Below are positions 8,649 to 16,736 of a DNA stretch of 64,000 nt, one piece after another. A program made the translations under genes and the position numbers. The notes under the pieces were generated by a model. That model was not told the DNA's origin. It did no database searches and was given only the letters and a program-made list of their open reading frames with translations. The stretch is from Myxococcales bacterium. Lineage in GTDB: Bacteria > Myxococcota_C > UBA6777. Positions within the stretch are counted from its first letter, which is position 1, and the number at the start of each line of letters is the position of its first letter. The DNA is taken from the NCBI GenBank assembly GCA_020632975.1, contig JACKEL010000002.1, forward strand, positions 124,001 through 188,000, given 5' to 3'.

Positions 8649-9818
8649 CTAGACCATCGTGTCTTCGATATCGATCCCAGAGGCTTTGATACCGCTCACA
8701 TGGTAATTCGAGGAGTTGAGGAAGCTTTCAAAGATGGTCAAAAAGGCCAAAGCTGCTTCGACCATCAGCTCTTTGTCATCTTGCATACTGCGCAAGATGG
8801 CTTCACGGGTCTTGCGATCAGGGTGATCGAAGCGATCCTTGAACAGACCATCCAACTTATGCCCCCGCTGTGCCGAGGTAATGCGATTGACACCACCTTG
8901 ATGGCAATACTCCATCGCATCAAGCAGAAGCAGTCGTTGTTTTTCAGGATCAACGAGTTGGTAGTTCAAGATCTGGTTGAGGATACGCCCCGACTCTTGG
9001 ATACTTGCGGCTGCAAGGGCATCAAAGAGTCGACGTGCGGTCTGCGTTTCTGAGTCAAGGGCGTAGTTGCGCACCAAGGTCAGGAAGATCGCATTCTTGA
9101 ACATCTGATACAAACGATGCGCTTCGTCCATCCCACCAGGAGAAGGTGGCGGAGAGGTCGGAAAGTGGCGACGATCGGCCTTTCGCAAGAACAACACATC
9201 GAAGATCAAGCGGAAGTACTCGTCGTTTCCTTCATCGACGACACGCATGTCGTAGGTATTGTCAAGACGATCCGCGAGTTTCACCCAGATCAACTCTGGC
9301 GTATGGCGCGCTTGCATCAACAAACGCCCCAGATACTCGTGATATTGCTCTTCGGGTCGTCGTGTCAGCCACTTGATCCGCTCATCCAAGAACCACCGAT
9401 CTTCTTCGCTGAGTTGTTCTTGAAGCATCTCATAACGCCACTCCAATTCTTGACGCTGTTCGCTATCAAGATCAGGCGTAAAGATATCTTCGTAATAATC
9501 ATGAAGAAATGCGGTAAGCGTGTCCAAAACCGTGGGGGTTTCGGATGCCAAGATCAGCAAGTGTGCTGCACGCAGGGGGTGGAGAACCGCAAGAGGCCCC
9601 AAACGACGAAGCCGATTGCGATAAGAACGCAGCAAGAAAGAGACCCCTGAACCAAGGGCCTCCATAGAACCTTCGAGGCGTCGTCGCGCCCCAATACGTG
9701 TGACCAAGGCCTCGATAGAAGGTTCCTTGGCAGCAAGCAGATAATTAAAACGGGCCGAAAGACTAAGAAACTCTTCGACCGAAAGCACCTGAAACAGTTC
9801 GCTCGATGGGCTATGCAT
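8649..9818 (-). CDS. HD-domain protein, RelA/SpoT hydrolase-like
   Basis: The 389-residue protein carries the two hallmarks of an HD phosphohydrolase of the (p)ppGpp hydrolase type: HPLRAAHLL with a downstream FLHDYYED, then WVKLADRLDNTYDMR. The first supplies metal-binding His and His-Asp, the second the later Asp of the family. No synthetase, TGS or ACT domain follows; the C-terminal half is helical and unrecognised. GAGGAG lies 6 bases before the ATG at 9818, which settles the start. It could hydrolyse alarmones or another nucleotide, but only the fold is supported. Its stop converges on the Ser/Thr kinase gene. Confidence 0.75.
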   Translation of the reverse strand: MHSPSSELFQVLSVEEFLSLSARFNYLLAAKEPSIEALVTRIGARRRLEGSMEALGSGVSFLLRSYRNRLRRLGPLAVLHPLRAAHLLILASETPTVLDTLTAFLHDYYEDIFTPDLDSEQRQELEWRYEMLQEQLSEEDRWFLDERIKWLTRRPEEQYHEYLGRLLMQARHTPELIWVKLADRLDNTYDMRVVDEGNDEYFRLIFDVLFLRKADRRHFPTSPPPSPGGMDEAHRLYQMFKNAIFLTLVRNYALDSETQTARRLFDALAAASIQESGRILNQILNYQLVDPEKQRLLLLDAMEYCHQGGVNRITSAQRGHKLDGLFKDRFDHPDRKTREAILRSMQDDKELMVEAALAFLTIFESFLNSSNYHVSGIKASGIDIEDTMV

Positions 9819-9909
9819 TACGGGCTCCTCTAAGACATGCAACGCATGGCGAGCCTTTTATGTTGCGTGAGCCCCAACGAATCGTCAAGAACCTGACACA
9901 TTTGAGAGG

Positions 9910-10887
9910 CTAGGCTGCACGAAGCCGAGTCAGCAAATCTTCGAGTTGGCTGGGAAAAGGCGCTTCCACTTCGATGGGTTGCTTTGTAACAGGGTGGATA
10001 AAATGCAGACGCAAAGCATGAAGGGCAAGACGCTTGGAAGAAGGGATCGGTGTTTCAGGAAGATTGCCACGAATCTTACAAGCCTTGGTATAGACCTTGT
10101 CACCAAGCAAAGGACAGCCCGCTTCGCTGAGATGGATGCGGATCTGGTGGGTACGCCCTGTTTCAAGACGACAAGAGATCAGAGCCGCTTGCGCGAACTG
10201 TTCTAGGCACGCCACATGTGTGATCGCTTCCTTGGCTTCGCGACGTTGGGCTTCTCGCTCAGGGACAGAGCCTCGATAACCATCGCCGCGATCATCGACG
10301 AGCCAAGAACGGATCGTCCCATCTTTCGGATGTCCCGCCACGATCGCACGGTACTCGCGCTTGGCTTGGTGGGTCGCAAACTGTTCTTTGAGCGCGTCTT
10401 TGATCTCACGATTACGCGCGAACAACATCACTCCGCTGCTGTCTTTGTCGAGTCGATGGACGAGGAACAGCGGCTCTTTTGCGCGTCCTTTTCGGATGTG
10501 CTGAAGCGCACCACGTGTAAACAACTCAGCGCTAGGTTCGCCCTCTTGGCCTGCGTAAGCGTAAGACAGAAGATCCGTGGGTTTGTCGATCACCACCAAG
10601 TGCTTGTCGACCCACAAGATCCGCTCAGGCGCAAGCTCACCCGTCAAAACACGACGCGGCGTGCTCATCTTGACGTGCAAGACATGCCCATGCTGCGGGC
10701 GCCACGCGGGATCACTCAGGCGTTCGTCATCCAGAAAGACCTTGCCACTTTGGACCAAAGCACGCGCGGCATTCCAACTCAGGGGGTTGGGCGAATAGCT
10801 CCGCAGCAAGGCCGCGATCGTTTGTGATCGATCGTCGTGGACTAGGGTATGCGACCAGTGATCGGGCTGGGTGTCTTTTTGTGTCAT
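9910..10887 (-). CDS. RluA-family RNA pseudouridine synthase
   Basis: The 325-residue protein has an N-terminal S4-like RNA-binding segment (ARALVQSGKVFLDDERL) followed by the pseudouridine synthase domain with catalytic motif HRLDKDSSGV, whose Asp attacks the target uridine. The later GRTHQIRIHL motif is also present. It should modify uridines in rRNA or tRNA; the exact target (RluC- or RluD-like) cannot be assigned. An upstream TTG would extend the frame to 10923, but the ATG at 10887 is preferred. It ends about 90 bp from the start of the HD-domain gene, so the two may be cotranscribed. Confidence 0.9.
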   Translation of the reverse strand: MTQKDTQPDHWSHTLVHDDRSQTIAALLRSYSPNPLSWNAARALVQSGKVFLDDERLSDPAWRPQHGHVLHVKMSTPRRVLTGELAPERILWVDKHLVVIDKPTDLLSYAYAGQEGEPSAELFTRGALQHIRKGRAKEPLFLVHRLDKDSSGVMLFARNREIKDALKEQFATHQAKREYRAIVAGHPKDGTIRSWLVDDRGDGYRGSVPEREAQRREAKEAITHVACLEQFAQAALISCRLETGRTHQIRIHLSEAGCPLLGDKVYTKACKIRGNLPETPIPSSKRLALHALRLHFIHPVTKQPIEVEAPFPSQLEDLLTRLRAA

Positions 10888-11150
10888 CTCTTGATCTTCT
10901 TTTGATGTGCGATGCGGTTTCAACCGACACCTCTCTTTCCGCCCGTGGGGCGCGTTATGTTCGCGCTTGTGGCGCTTCTTTCTGGTTCGCCGTTTTGCAC
11001 AAAGGACCTCGCTCGTGGTACACCACGTCGCGCAGATGCGCCTTTTGGACTTGTACAGCGTGATTCAAGATTGTATGTTGCAAGGCATCTGTTCGTCCTT
11101 AGCCCCAACAACCCGAAGATGCGGGATGTGTAGAGACCCAAGAAAGACGC

Positions 11151-12227
11151 ATGAACCCCATGCCAACCACTTCGACCCCAACGCATTCCAATCCAGCACC
11201 TTTTTTGCCATCCGAGCGCAAGCTTGTCGATGCCGCGATGGAGCTTTTGTGCGCAGAAGACCCTTCGGCCTACGCGATCTTGCTCCAAGGCGAAGGTCGC
11301 TTGATGCGCCTGAGCCTGTTGTTGCGGGATTATCCTTCTCTGCGAAGCCAAGAAGATCTCGGGCCCTACCACCGCGATACAGACACGCTGATCGACACGT
11401 TGTGTTGCCTCGACCCACTCGAACTCAAGTTGAGGATGCCCAGTAAAGCGGTCTTGGTGGAAAGTTATATGCTCACCAAAGCCCAACATCTCAAGGGCTT
11501 GTTGCTTGCGATGTTGGGACTTCCTTCAAGCGAGACACGCAACACCTTGCGCAGCGCGCTCTTTTTGGAAATCAGCAACATCATCCACACCTACCTGCTC
11601 TACCAGCTTTTGCTCGATGTGATCCTTGATGAAGATCTCGATCGCGAGATCAAACGCCACTCTGCGCGCTATCTCATCACCTTGTGGGACACATGCGCAG
11701 CCCAACAAGAACTCTCAGGCTTCTTCCACATCATCCGCTCCTTGTGGGACGCGCGCTTACACATCCGTGTTCGCTACGGCACCCTCCTCGGCACAGATGA
11801 ACTCTTGCAACTGATCGAAGCAGAGTGCGATCCCATGATCCTCGATCACTTTACAGATCGCGATCTTTCCGAAGAAGAAGCCATCGCTTTTCAGGAGTTC
11901 TTGTTTGGTTTGACCTACGAAGAGTTGTTGCGGCTACGCAATGAGATGAAAGCGCAAGGGATTCATGTGATCTCCTCCAAAGAGGTGACACAGATGCTCA
12001 ACATCCCCAAAACCGAGCGCAATCAACACCTTGGTCTCGAACAAGACCCCCACGAAGTGTATCGTTCTTACAAGAGACGTCGCTTCCAAGCCCGCTATCG
12101 AATCAAAAACAATCTCGAGGGGCCAAGACGCACAGCAGAAGAATACCTCGTGCTATGGATCTTACGAGATCACGACGAGCGATCATCCTCATCCGAGAGC
12201 TCGCTCTTGCCAAGATCTTCGACATGA
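11151..12227 (+). CDS. Unknown protein, 358 residues
   Basis: I do not recognise this soluble, Leu- and acid-rich, mainly helical protein. It has no signal peptide, membrane helix or clear catalytic motif. The middle contains a run of helix-like segments around residues 95-200. The C-terminus is basic (YKRRRFQARYR) and then Ser-rich. Codon use matches the neighbours, so it is probably a real gene. It starts 263 bp from the divergently transcribed RluA gene and converges on rpsT. AAGAAAG precedes the ATG at 11151; a second ATG lies three codons on. Confidence 0.65.
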   Translation: MNPMPTTSTPTHSNPAPFLPSERKLVDAAMELLCAEDPSAYAILLQGEGRLMRLSLLLRDYPSLRSQEDLGPYHRDTDTLIDTLCCLDPLELKLRMPSKAVLVESYMLTKAQHLKGLLLAMLGLPSSETRNTLRSALFLEISNIIHTYLLYQLLLDVILDEDLDREIKRHSARYLITLWDTCAAQQELSGFFHIIRSLWDARLHIRVRYGTLLGTDELLQLIEAECDPMILDHFTDRDLSEEEAIAFQEFLFGLTYEELLRLRNEMKAQGIHVISSKEVTQMLNIPKTERNQHLGLEQDPHEVYRSYKRRRFQARYRIKNNLEGPRRTAEEYLVLWILRDHDERSSSSESSLLPRSST

Positions 12228-12328
12228 AGCACGATAACCGAGCCTCATACACAAGAAGAGACTGGTCTCAAGCAAGGGGAGTACAAAGCGTGGTGCGTTT
12301 GAAAAGAAAGGTGAGCAGAGCGGTGGGC

Positions 12329-12595
12329 TTAGGCTTCAGCGCGGTTCACAAGTTTCATCAAACGAGAGATTTGGCGGGAAGCAGTGTTCTTGTGGATCAC
12401 GCCTTTCGAGCAAACGTGTCCGATCAATTTCACAGCAGCACCAAGGTTTGTTTTCGCCGCTTCCACGTTGCCATCACCAACGGCTTTGCGCACTTTTTTG
12501 ACTGCGGTACGCATCGTGGATTTCCAGTAGCGATTGCGCGCACGACGCTTGGCATTTTGACGCAATCGTTTCAAGGCAGACTTGCAGTTGGCCAT
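12329..12595 (-). CDS. rpsT: 30S ribosomal protein S20
   Basis: The 88-residue basic protein starts MANCKSALKRLRQNAKRRAR, the conserved S20 N-terminus, and has the usual length. It binds 16S rRNA in the small subunit body. A GGAG ribosome site lies 9 bases before the ATG. It is transcribed alone, as S20 usually is, and its leader contains a 7-bp hairpin at 12624-12641. S20 is known to limit its own translation in Escherichia coli, so that leader is of interest. Confidence 0.97.
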   Translation of the reverse strand: MANCKSALKRLRQNAKRRARNRYWKSTMRTAVKKVRKAVGDGNVEAAKTNLGAAVKLIGHVCSKGVIHKNTASRQISRLMKLVNRAEA

Positions 12596-12623
12596 TTCTC
12601 GCTTCTCCGATTTTTTTCATGCT

Positions 12624-12652
12624 CACCCAGTGATCTGGGTGTTACTTTTTTT
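12624..12652. promoter_or_regulatory. Hairpin with T-run in rpsT leader
   Basis: CACCCAG (12624-12630), loop TGAT and CTGGGTG (12635-12641) form a perfect 7-bp stem. Read on the plus strand it is followed by TTAC and seven T, which looks like an intrinsic terminator. Read on the minus strand it is a leader hairpin 29 bases before rpsT. It could stop transcription coming from the plus-strand gene at 11151, control rpsT, or do both. Confidence 0.55.
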
Positions 12653-12781
12653 CCATAAAGTTGAGTCTAATCAACCCAACAAAGAACTCGATCCACTTGG
12701 GAGGGAGGTTTTTAGCAGCCTCCCTAAAAGATGTCAAGTTGAAAAGCAAATTTGCTTCCACACGAAGGAGCGCCTCTCGTC

Positions 12782-13444
12782 ATGTGCAAACGCCAGCTTA
12801 CCCCTCCTCCAGATCTGCGCCTCCACGCACCCCGCCTCTCTCGGCGAAGCCCTGCCCCTCTTCGAAGTCAATGGGGTCTCGGTACGGTAGAGATCGTTTT
12901 GCTGGTCTTGATCATCGCGATCTTGCTTGGGATCGCGATCCCGATCGGCCAACATTACAGCCGCCTCTCCAAAGGCTCCGAAGCCGTGTTGGGGCTGGGT
13001 CGTGTCTTCAATGGCGCCCGCGACTTTTACGGTCGCTCTCTCCTCACCAAACAAGGCAAAGAACTCAAAAAACGCTTCTTTCCTTCCACCACAGACAGCA
13101 AACAAAAAGAAGGCGACTTTGCGGTCATGCCCGCAGGCATCCCTTGCAGCATGGGTGGGCCTCAGTACGTTCCCAACCCTTCTATCTGGTCTGCCCCTGA
13201 AGAACCTTGGAAGAAACTTCGGTTCTCCGTCGATGGCCCACACTACTTCCGCTATCTCTACACATCCGAACTTAGCTGTACCAACAGCGCCCTCGTCAAA
13301 GGCCAGGCCTGCTTTCACGTTCAGGCCCAAGCAGACCTCGACTGCGATGGCAAGCGCTCTGTGTACTCGCTCCACGGCGGCTTTGATCAAATCAGTGGGG
13401 ATGTCTTGCGTGGAAAACTTCTGGTCTTTCAGGCTGGCGAATAA
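12782..13444 (+). CDS. Type IV pilin-like protein (class III signal)
   Basis: The 220-residue protein has a prepilin leader of about 32 residues ending in Gly, then a mature N-terminus LGTVEIVLLVLIIAILLG. The Gly before the cut, the Glu at mature position 5 and the long hydrophobic stretch are the marks of a type IV pilin or pseudopilin processed by a PilD-type peptidase. The C-terminal domain contains four Cys that could form disulfides (CSMGG, ELSCTN, QACFHV, DLDCDG). AAGGAG lies 11 bases before the ATG; a TTG at 12752 is possible. No other pilus gene is adjacent, so whether it is a major pilin, a minor pilin or a secretion pseudopilin is open. Confidence 0.75.
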   Translation: MCKRQLTPPPDLRLHAPRLSRRSPAPLRSQWGLGTVEIVLLVLIIAILLGIAIPIGQHYSRLSKGSEAVLGLGRVFNGARDFYGRSLLTKQGKELKKRFFPSTTDSKQKEGDFAVMPAGIPCSMGGPQYVPNPSIWSAPEEPWKKLRFSVDGPHYFRYLYTSELSCTNSALVKGQACFHVQAQADLDCDGKRSVYSLHGGFDQISGDVLRGKLLVFQAGE

Positions 13445-13539
13445 GCATCCTATCGTCTCATCTCAGCCCTTTTCTTCTTCCCTGCCCCTCTGCCCCTGTC
13501 TCTCTCCTCGAAACTTCTCCTAGGACACGCAAACGAGCT

Positions 13540-14007
13540 TTAGCGACGTCTGTTGAGTGCCTGTTCGATCTGTCGCTTGGCTTCTCGCTTGGCGATGTCT
13601 TGTCGTTGGTCGTGGAGTTTCTTTCCTTTGCACAGGCCAAGCGCGACCTTGACCCAAGAGCCTTGGAAATAAAAGCGCAGGGGGATCAGCGTGTAACCAT
13701 CCAAGCGGACTTCTTGGTAAAAACGCTGGATCTGACGCTTGTGCAAAAGTAGCTTGCGGGGTCGTTCGGGATTGTGGTTGAAGCGGTTTCCTTGAAGATA
13801 CTCTTTGATGTGGACATTGTAGAGCCACATCTCCCCTTCTTCGATAGAAGCATAAGCATCTGCAAAGGTGATCTGACCCGCTCGCAGAGACTTGACTTCG
13901 GTCCCTGTGAGCTGAATCCCGACTTCGAGGGTATCTTCGACGGTGTAGTTATGGCGTGCGCGACGATTGTCCGCGATCAAACGCTCTTTTTGGCTGCCCT
14001 TGGCCAT
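13540..14007 (-). CDS. smpB: SsrA-binding protein SmpB
   Basis: The 155-residue protein has the SmpB signatures NRRARHNYTVEDTLEVGI and TGTEVKSLRAG, a middle WLYNVHI, and the basic C-terminal tail that enters the mRNA channel. It binds tmRNA and is needed for rescue of stalled ribosomes. GGGAGGGAGA lies just before the ATG at 14007, which rules out the in-frame extension upstream. The tmRNA gene itself is not in the flanking sequence. It follows panC on the same strand after 139 bp. Confidence 0.97.
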   Translation of the reverse strand: MAKGSQKERLIADNRRARHNYTVEDTLEVGIQLTGTEVKSLRAGQITFADAYASIEEGEMWLYNVHIKEYLQGNRFNHNPERPRKLLLHKRQIQRFYQEVRLDGYTLIPLRFYFQGSWVKVALGLCKGKKLHDQRQDIAKREAKRQIEQALNRRR

Positions 14008-14059
14008 GCTTCTCTCCCTCCCAACGCCAAAACATTGGGTCTTGTGATGCATCTATATC

Positions 14060-14090
14060 CCCTCATCTCGTGGAAAAAACCACATGAGGG
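14060..14090. terminator. Two-part hairpin between panC and smpB
   Basis: CCCTCAT (14060-14066) pairs with ATGAGGG (14084-14090), and inside it GTGG (14070-14073) pairs with CCAC (14080-14083) around an A6 loop; a 3-base bulge separates the two stems. It lies 57 bp after the panC stop and 53 bp before smpB. There is no U-tract after it on the minus strand, so it may be a weak terminator, an mRNA end or an smpB leader element. Confidence 0.45.
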
Positions 14091-14146
14091 AAACGATCTC
14101 GCATCAGGTGTTTTGGCTTTTCAAGCGCGGCCTCACAAGCGCAAGA

Positions 14147-15016
14147 TCACAAACCACATGCACCACCAAGCGGCGCATTGTCAATCAGGCGAGCCCGTCC
14201 GAGATAAGCCGCAAGAAACAGCCGATCCGTTTCCTTTGCCTCGCCCTCTACGATCTGCAACGTGCTTGGTTCGCGTAGATCCACGTAGTCCACTTCGGCA
14301 CCTGACGTCGAGGACACGATCTCGTAAGCGGTATCACGCAAGACCTTGGCATCGCGTTCTCCCGCCTCAAAGCGCGCCCGAACCTCGCGAAGCGCGCGAC
14401 TCAAACATCGCGCAGCCATCCGTAGATCGGGATCGAGATAAGCATTGCGAGAAGACATCGCCAAACCATCGGACTCACGGACGATCGAACCACCCAAGAC
14501 CTCGATCGGAAAGTGAAGATCTTTCGTCATGCGTTGGATGGTCACCAACTGTTGAAAGTCCTTTTCACCGAAGATCGCGACATCAGGTTGAACGATCAAA
14601 AACAGCTTGCTCACGACAGTTGTCACGCCGCGAAAGTGAACAGGACGACTCACGCCGCACAGGACTTGCGTAAGCTCGGTGACTTCCACGAAGGTTTGCG
14701 CTCCTGGTGGATAGATCGCCTCGTTGCTAGGGAAAAACACGAGATCTCCCCCCACGCTGCGGATCTTTGCAAGATCTCCGTCAAAGTCGCGAGGATACTG
14801 ACTCAAGTCCTCATTGGGGCCGAACTGTGTAGGATTGACAAAGATGCTGACCACCAACCGATCACAAAGTGTTCGAGCCTGTCGCATCAAAGAGAGATGC
14901 CCTTCGTGCAGATATCCCATCGTGGGGACAAACGCGATGCGTTGGCCTTCTTTGCGCCATGTCGCGATCTGCGACCGAAGCTCGGCGATCTCTGAGACAA
15001 CCAAAGACTTGTCCAT
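14147..15016 (-). CDS. panC: Pantothenate synthetase
   Basis: The 289-residue enzyme joins pantoate and beta-alanine with ATP, the last step to pantothenate (coenzyme A precursor). It has the nucleotidyltransferase motif VPTMGYLHEGHLSLM with the HxGH signature, the FVNPTQFGPNED segment, and the later KMSK-like region SDGLAMSSRNAYL. Length is normal. GGAG precedes the ATG by 8 bases. It lies 33 bp after panB on the same strand, the usual pathway pair. Confidence 0.97.
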   Translation of the reverse strand: MDKSLVVSEIAELRSQIATWRKEGQRIAFVPTMGYLHEGHLSLMRQARTLCDRLVVSIFVNPTQFGPNEDLSQYPRDFDGDLAKIRSVGGDLVFFPSNEAIYPPGAQTFVEVTELTQVLCGVSRPVHFRGVTTVVSKLFLIVQPDVAIFGEKDFQQLVTIQRMTKDLHFPIEVLGGSIVRESDGLAMSSRNAYLDPDLRMAARCLSRALREVRARFEAGERDAKVLRDTAYEIVSSTSGAEVDYVDLREPSTLQIVEGEAKETDRLFLAAYLGRARLIDNAPLGGACGL

Positions 15017-15049
15017 CTCTTTGCTCCATCAAAGACTGCGCGGTCACGC

Positions 15050-16099
15050 TCAATAAAAAGAGTGTTCTGGTTGCGGGAAGACTTCGTCCTTGACTTCGTC
15101 TCGGTAGGAACGAACCGCTTCTGAGATGCCCGAGAAAAGATCCGTGTAGGTCTTTACAAAACGAGGCTTGAAGTCGGGCGACATGCCCAACAGGTCGTAG
15201 ATCACCAAGACCTGTCCATCGCAACCCACGCCTGCCCCGATCCCGATGGTCGGGACCGAAAGCGATGCTGTGATCTCTTGTGCCAAAGGTGCGGGGATCC
15301 CTTCCAACACGATCGCGCAAACCCCTGCTTCTTGGAGAGCCAAAGCGCTGCGTTTCAACACTTCGGCTTGTTCGGGGGCGCGACCTTGCACCACAAAGCC
15401 ACCCATCGCATGGACACTTTGGGGCGTAAGTCCCAAGTGCCCGATCACGGGGATTCCTGCGCGAACAATCGCGGCGATCTGTGGGGCAACTTCTTCGCCA
15501 CCTTCGAGCTTCACAGCGTGCGCGCCGCCTTCTTTCACGAGGCGACCTGCACTTTCCAAAGCTTGGGCAGGAGAGATCTGATAGGTCATGAAAGGCAGAT
15601 CCCCTACAACCATCGCGCGAGTCGTGCCACGTGCCACACAACGCGTGTGGTAGATCATCTCTTCAAGCGTCACGCTCAACGTGTTTTCTGCACCCTGCAC
15701 GACCATACCAAGCGAGTCACCCACCAACAGCATCTCGATCCCTGCCTCATCCAAAAGGCGCGCAAAGGTCGCATCATAAGCCGTTAGCATGGTGATCTTT
15801 TCGCCGCTGCTTTTCATCTCGCGCAGGGTGCGCACAGTGATCTTGCGGGGTTTCTTCTTGGGAGACGCGGGCTTGGGGATCGGCTCGCTCTCTTCTGTGC
15901 GGCGTTGCGGGGCTTGGGAGGGAGACTCCAAGCGCGCCAACGCTGCGCCTTCACGCAAAGATGTCGAACGCGAACGAGGGTTTGCGTCTTCTGCGTGAAG
16001 CAACTGAACATTTGTTTTCAAGTCTTGGTTTTGTGCGGATGGGGAAAGGACGGTGGTTTGACCTTCTCTTTCCTCCAACATCCCGTGATGACCGTACAT
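15050..16099 (-). CDS. panB: Ketopantoate hydroxymethyltransferase, extended N-terminus
   Basis: The enzyme transfers a hydroxymethyl group from methylene-tetrahydrofolate to alpha-ketovalerate, the first committed step to pantothenate. The catalytic domain begins near residue 87 (KITVRTLREMK) and contains MLTAYDATFARLLDEAG, VGDSLGMVVQG and GIPVIGHLGLTPQS, with the usual metal and substrate residues. The protein is 349 residues, against about 260-280 for most family members. The extra ~85 residues are Ser/Pro/Arg/Glu-rich and look disordered. GGAG lies close before the ATG at 16099, and no ribosome site is visible near the conserved start, so the extension is probably translated. panC follows after 33 bp. 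Confidence 0.95.
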   Translation of the reverse strand: MYGHHGMLEEREGQTTVLSPSAQNQDLKTNVQLLHAEDANPRSRSTSLREGAALARLESPSQAPQRRTEESEPIPKPASPKKKPRKITVRTLREMKSSGEKITMLTAYDATFARLLDEAGIEMLLVGDSLGMVVQGAENTLSVTLEEMIYHTRCVARGTTRAMVVGDLPFMTYQISPAQALESAGRLVKEGGAHAVKLEGGEEVAPQIAAIVRAGIPVIGHLGLTPQSVHAMGGFVVQGRAPEQAEVLKRSALALQEAGVCAIVLEGIPAPLAQEITASLSVPTIGIGAGVGCDGQVLVIYDLLGMSPDFKPRFVKTYTDLFSGISEAVRSYRDEVKDEVFPQPEHSFY

Positions 16100-16736
16100 C
16101 TTGCTCTCCTTCTGTCTCTTTTGGGGTACAGAGGGAACCTCGCGGGAAGAGAGGATGTGATCGATAAAGCTGAGAAGCCATCGATCGAAGCTCTTGCGGA
16201 GGTCCGTCTCTGTCCGGCTTTACCGGATCAAAGCGGCATACAATGGGGTTGCGTCGGCAACCTTGGACAAGCATGTGATGCGCAGTAACAGCCGAAAGGT
16301 CTGCTCTGCGACTTCATGCGTTCGCCCCTTTTAGCGAAGAAAGGCGATCGACGCAAGTCCTCTTCATCTTGAGAGGAACAGCCAACAAGATAAAGAGTGA
16401 GTGATATTGAAGCAAGGGAAGCGGGAGAAGCCCTTCGGAAATAAGACCCAAACAGCCGTAGGCTGTAGGATATCGAGCGTTCGAGTGTAGAGATAAGAAA
16501 AGATACCCCTGCACAAGACAGCTAGATCTTATTTTGGATGGGAAAAGAAGAAAGAAGGAAGGAAAGCTTACAGACGTCCGACGCTTTGCTTTTCGTACGA
16601 CCCCTCTAGAGAGGCACGATGTGCCTTCGTGAAGCCTTCCATGACTCCGGCGAAGGACGGTGGGGATGTTGCCCCACACTGTAAGCTTTTTGAAAAGGAC
16701 GCGAGGAAAGTAAAGAAAAGGTCTTACAACCTCTTC
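16100..16736. other. Hairpin-rich gap upstream of panB
   Basis: This 637-bp gap between the HU stop and the panB start has no convincing gene. It holds several perfect hairpins: TCCGG/CCGGA (16213-16227), GGTTGC/GCAACC (16247-16262), ACAGCC/GGCTGT (16452-16466) and the complex element at 16563-16689. Such density suggests a structured leader or one or more small RNAs, but I could not match a known RNA family. Confidence 0.5.
16563..16689. ncRNA. Candidate structured RNA, 127 nt, unassigned
   Basis: The element is closed by a perfect 11-bp inverted repeat, AAAGCTTACAG (16563-16573) and CTGTAAGCTTT (16679-16689). Inside are GTGGGG/CCCCAC (16660-16677), CCTC/GAGG (16603-16614), the overlapping AGGCAC/GTGCCT (16612-16626) and a possible long-range CGTCC/GGACG pair. 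On the plus strand the closing stem runs into five T, as in an intrinsic terminator, so plus-strand transcription is somewhat favoured. On the minus strand it would be part of the HU-panB interval. No hallmark of tmRNA, RNase P, SRP RNA or a common riboswitch is visible. A MITE-like element is the alternative, but I see no target-site duplication. Confidence 0.4.

Noticed and set aside
13445..14146. tmRNA gene near smpB
   Set aside because: No tRNA-like ends or tag-peptide frame are visible in the sequence flanking smpB.
16314..16679. 121-codon minus-strand frame in the panB upstream gap
   Set aside because: It overlaps the hairpin-rich element, has no ribosome site and no coding-like composition.
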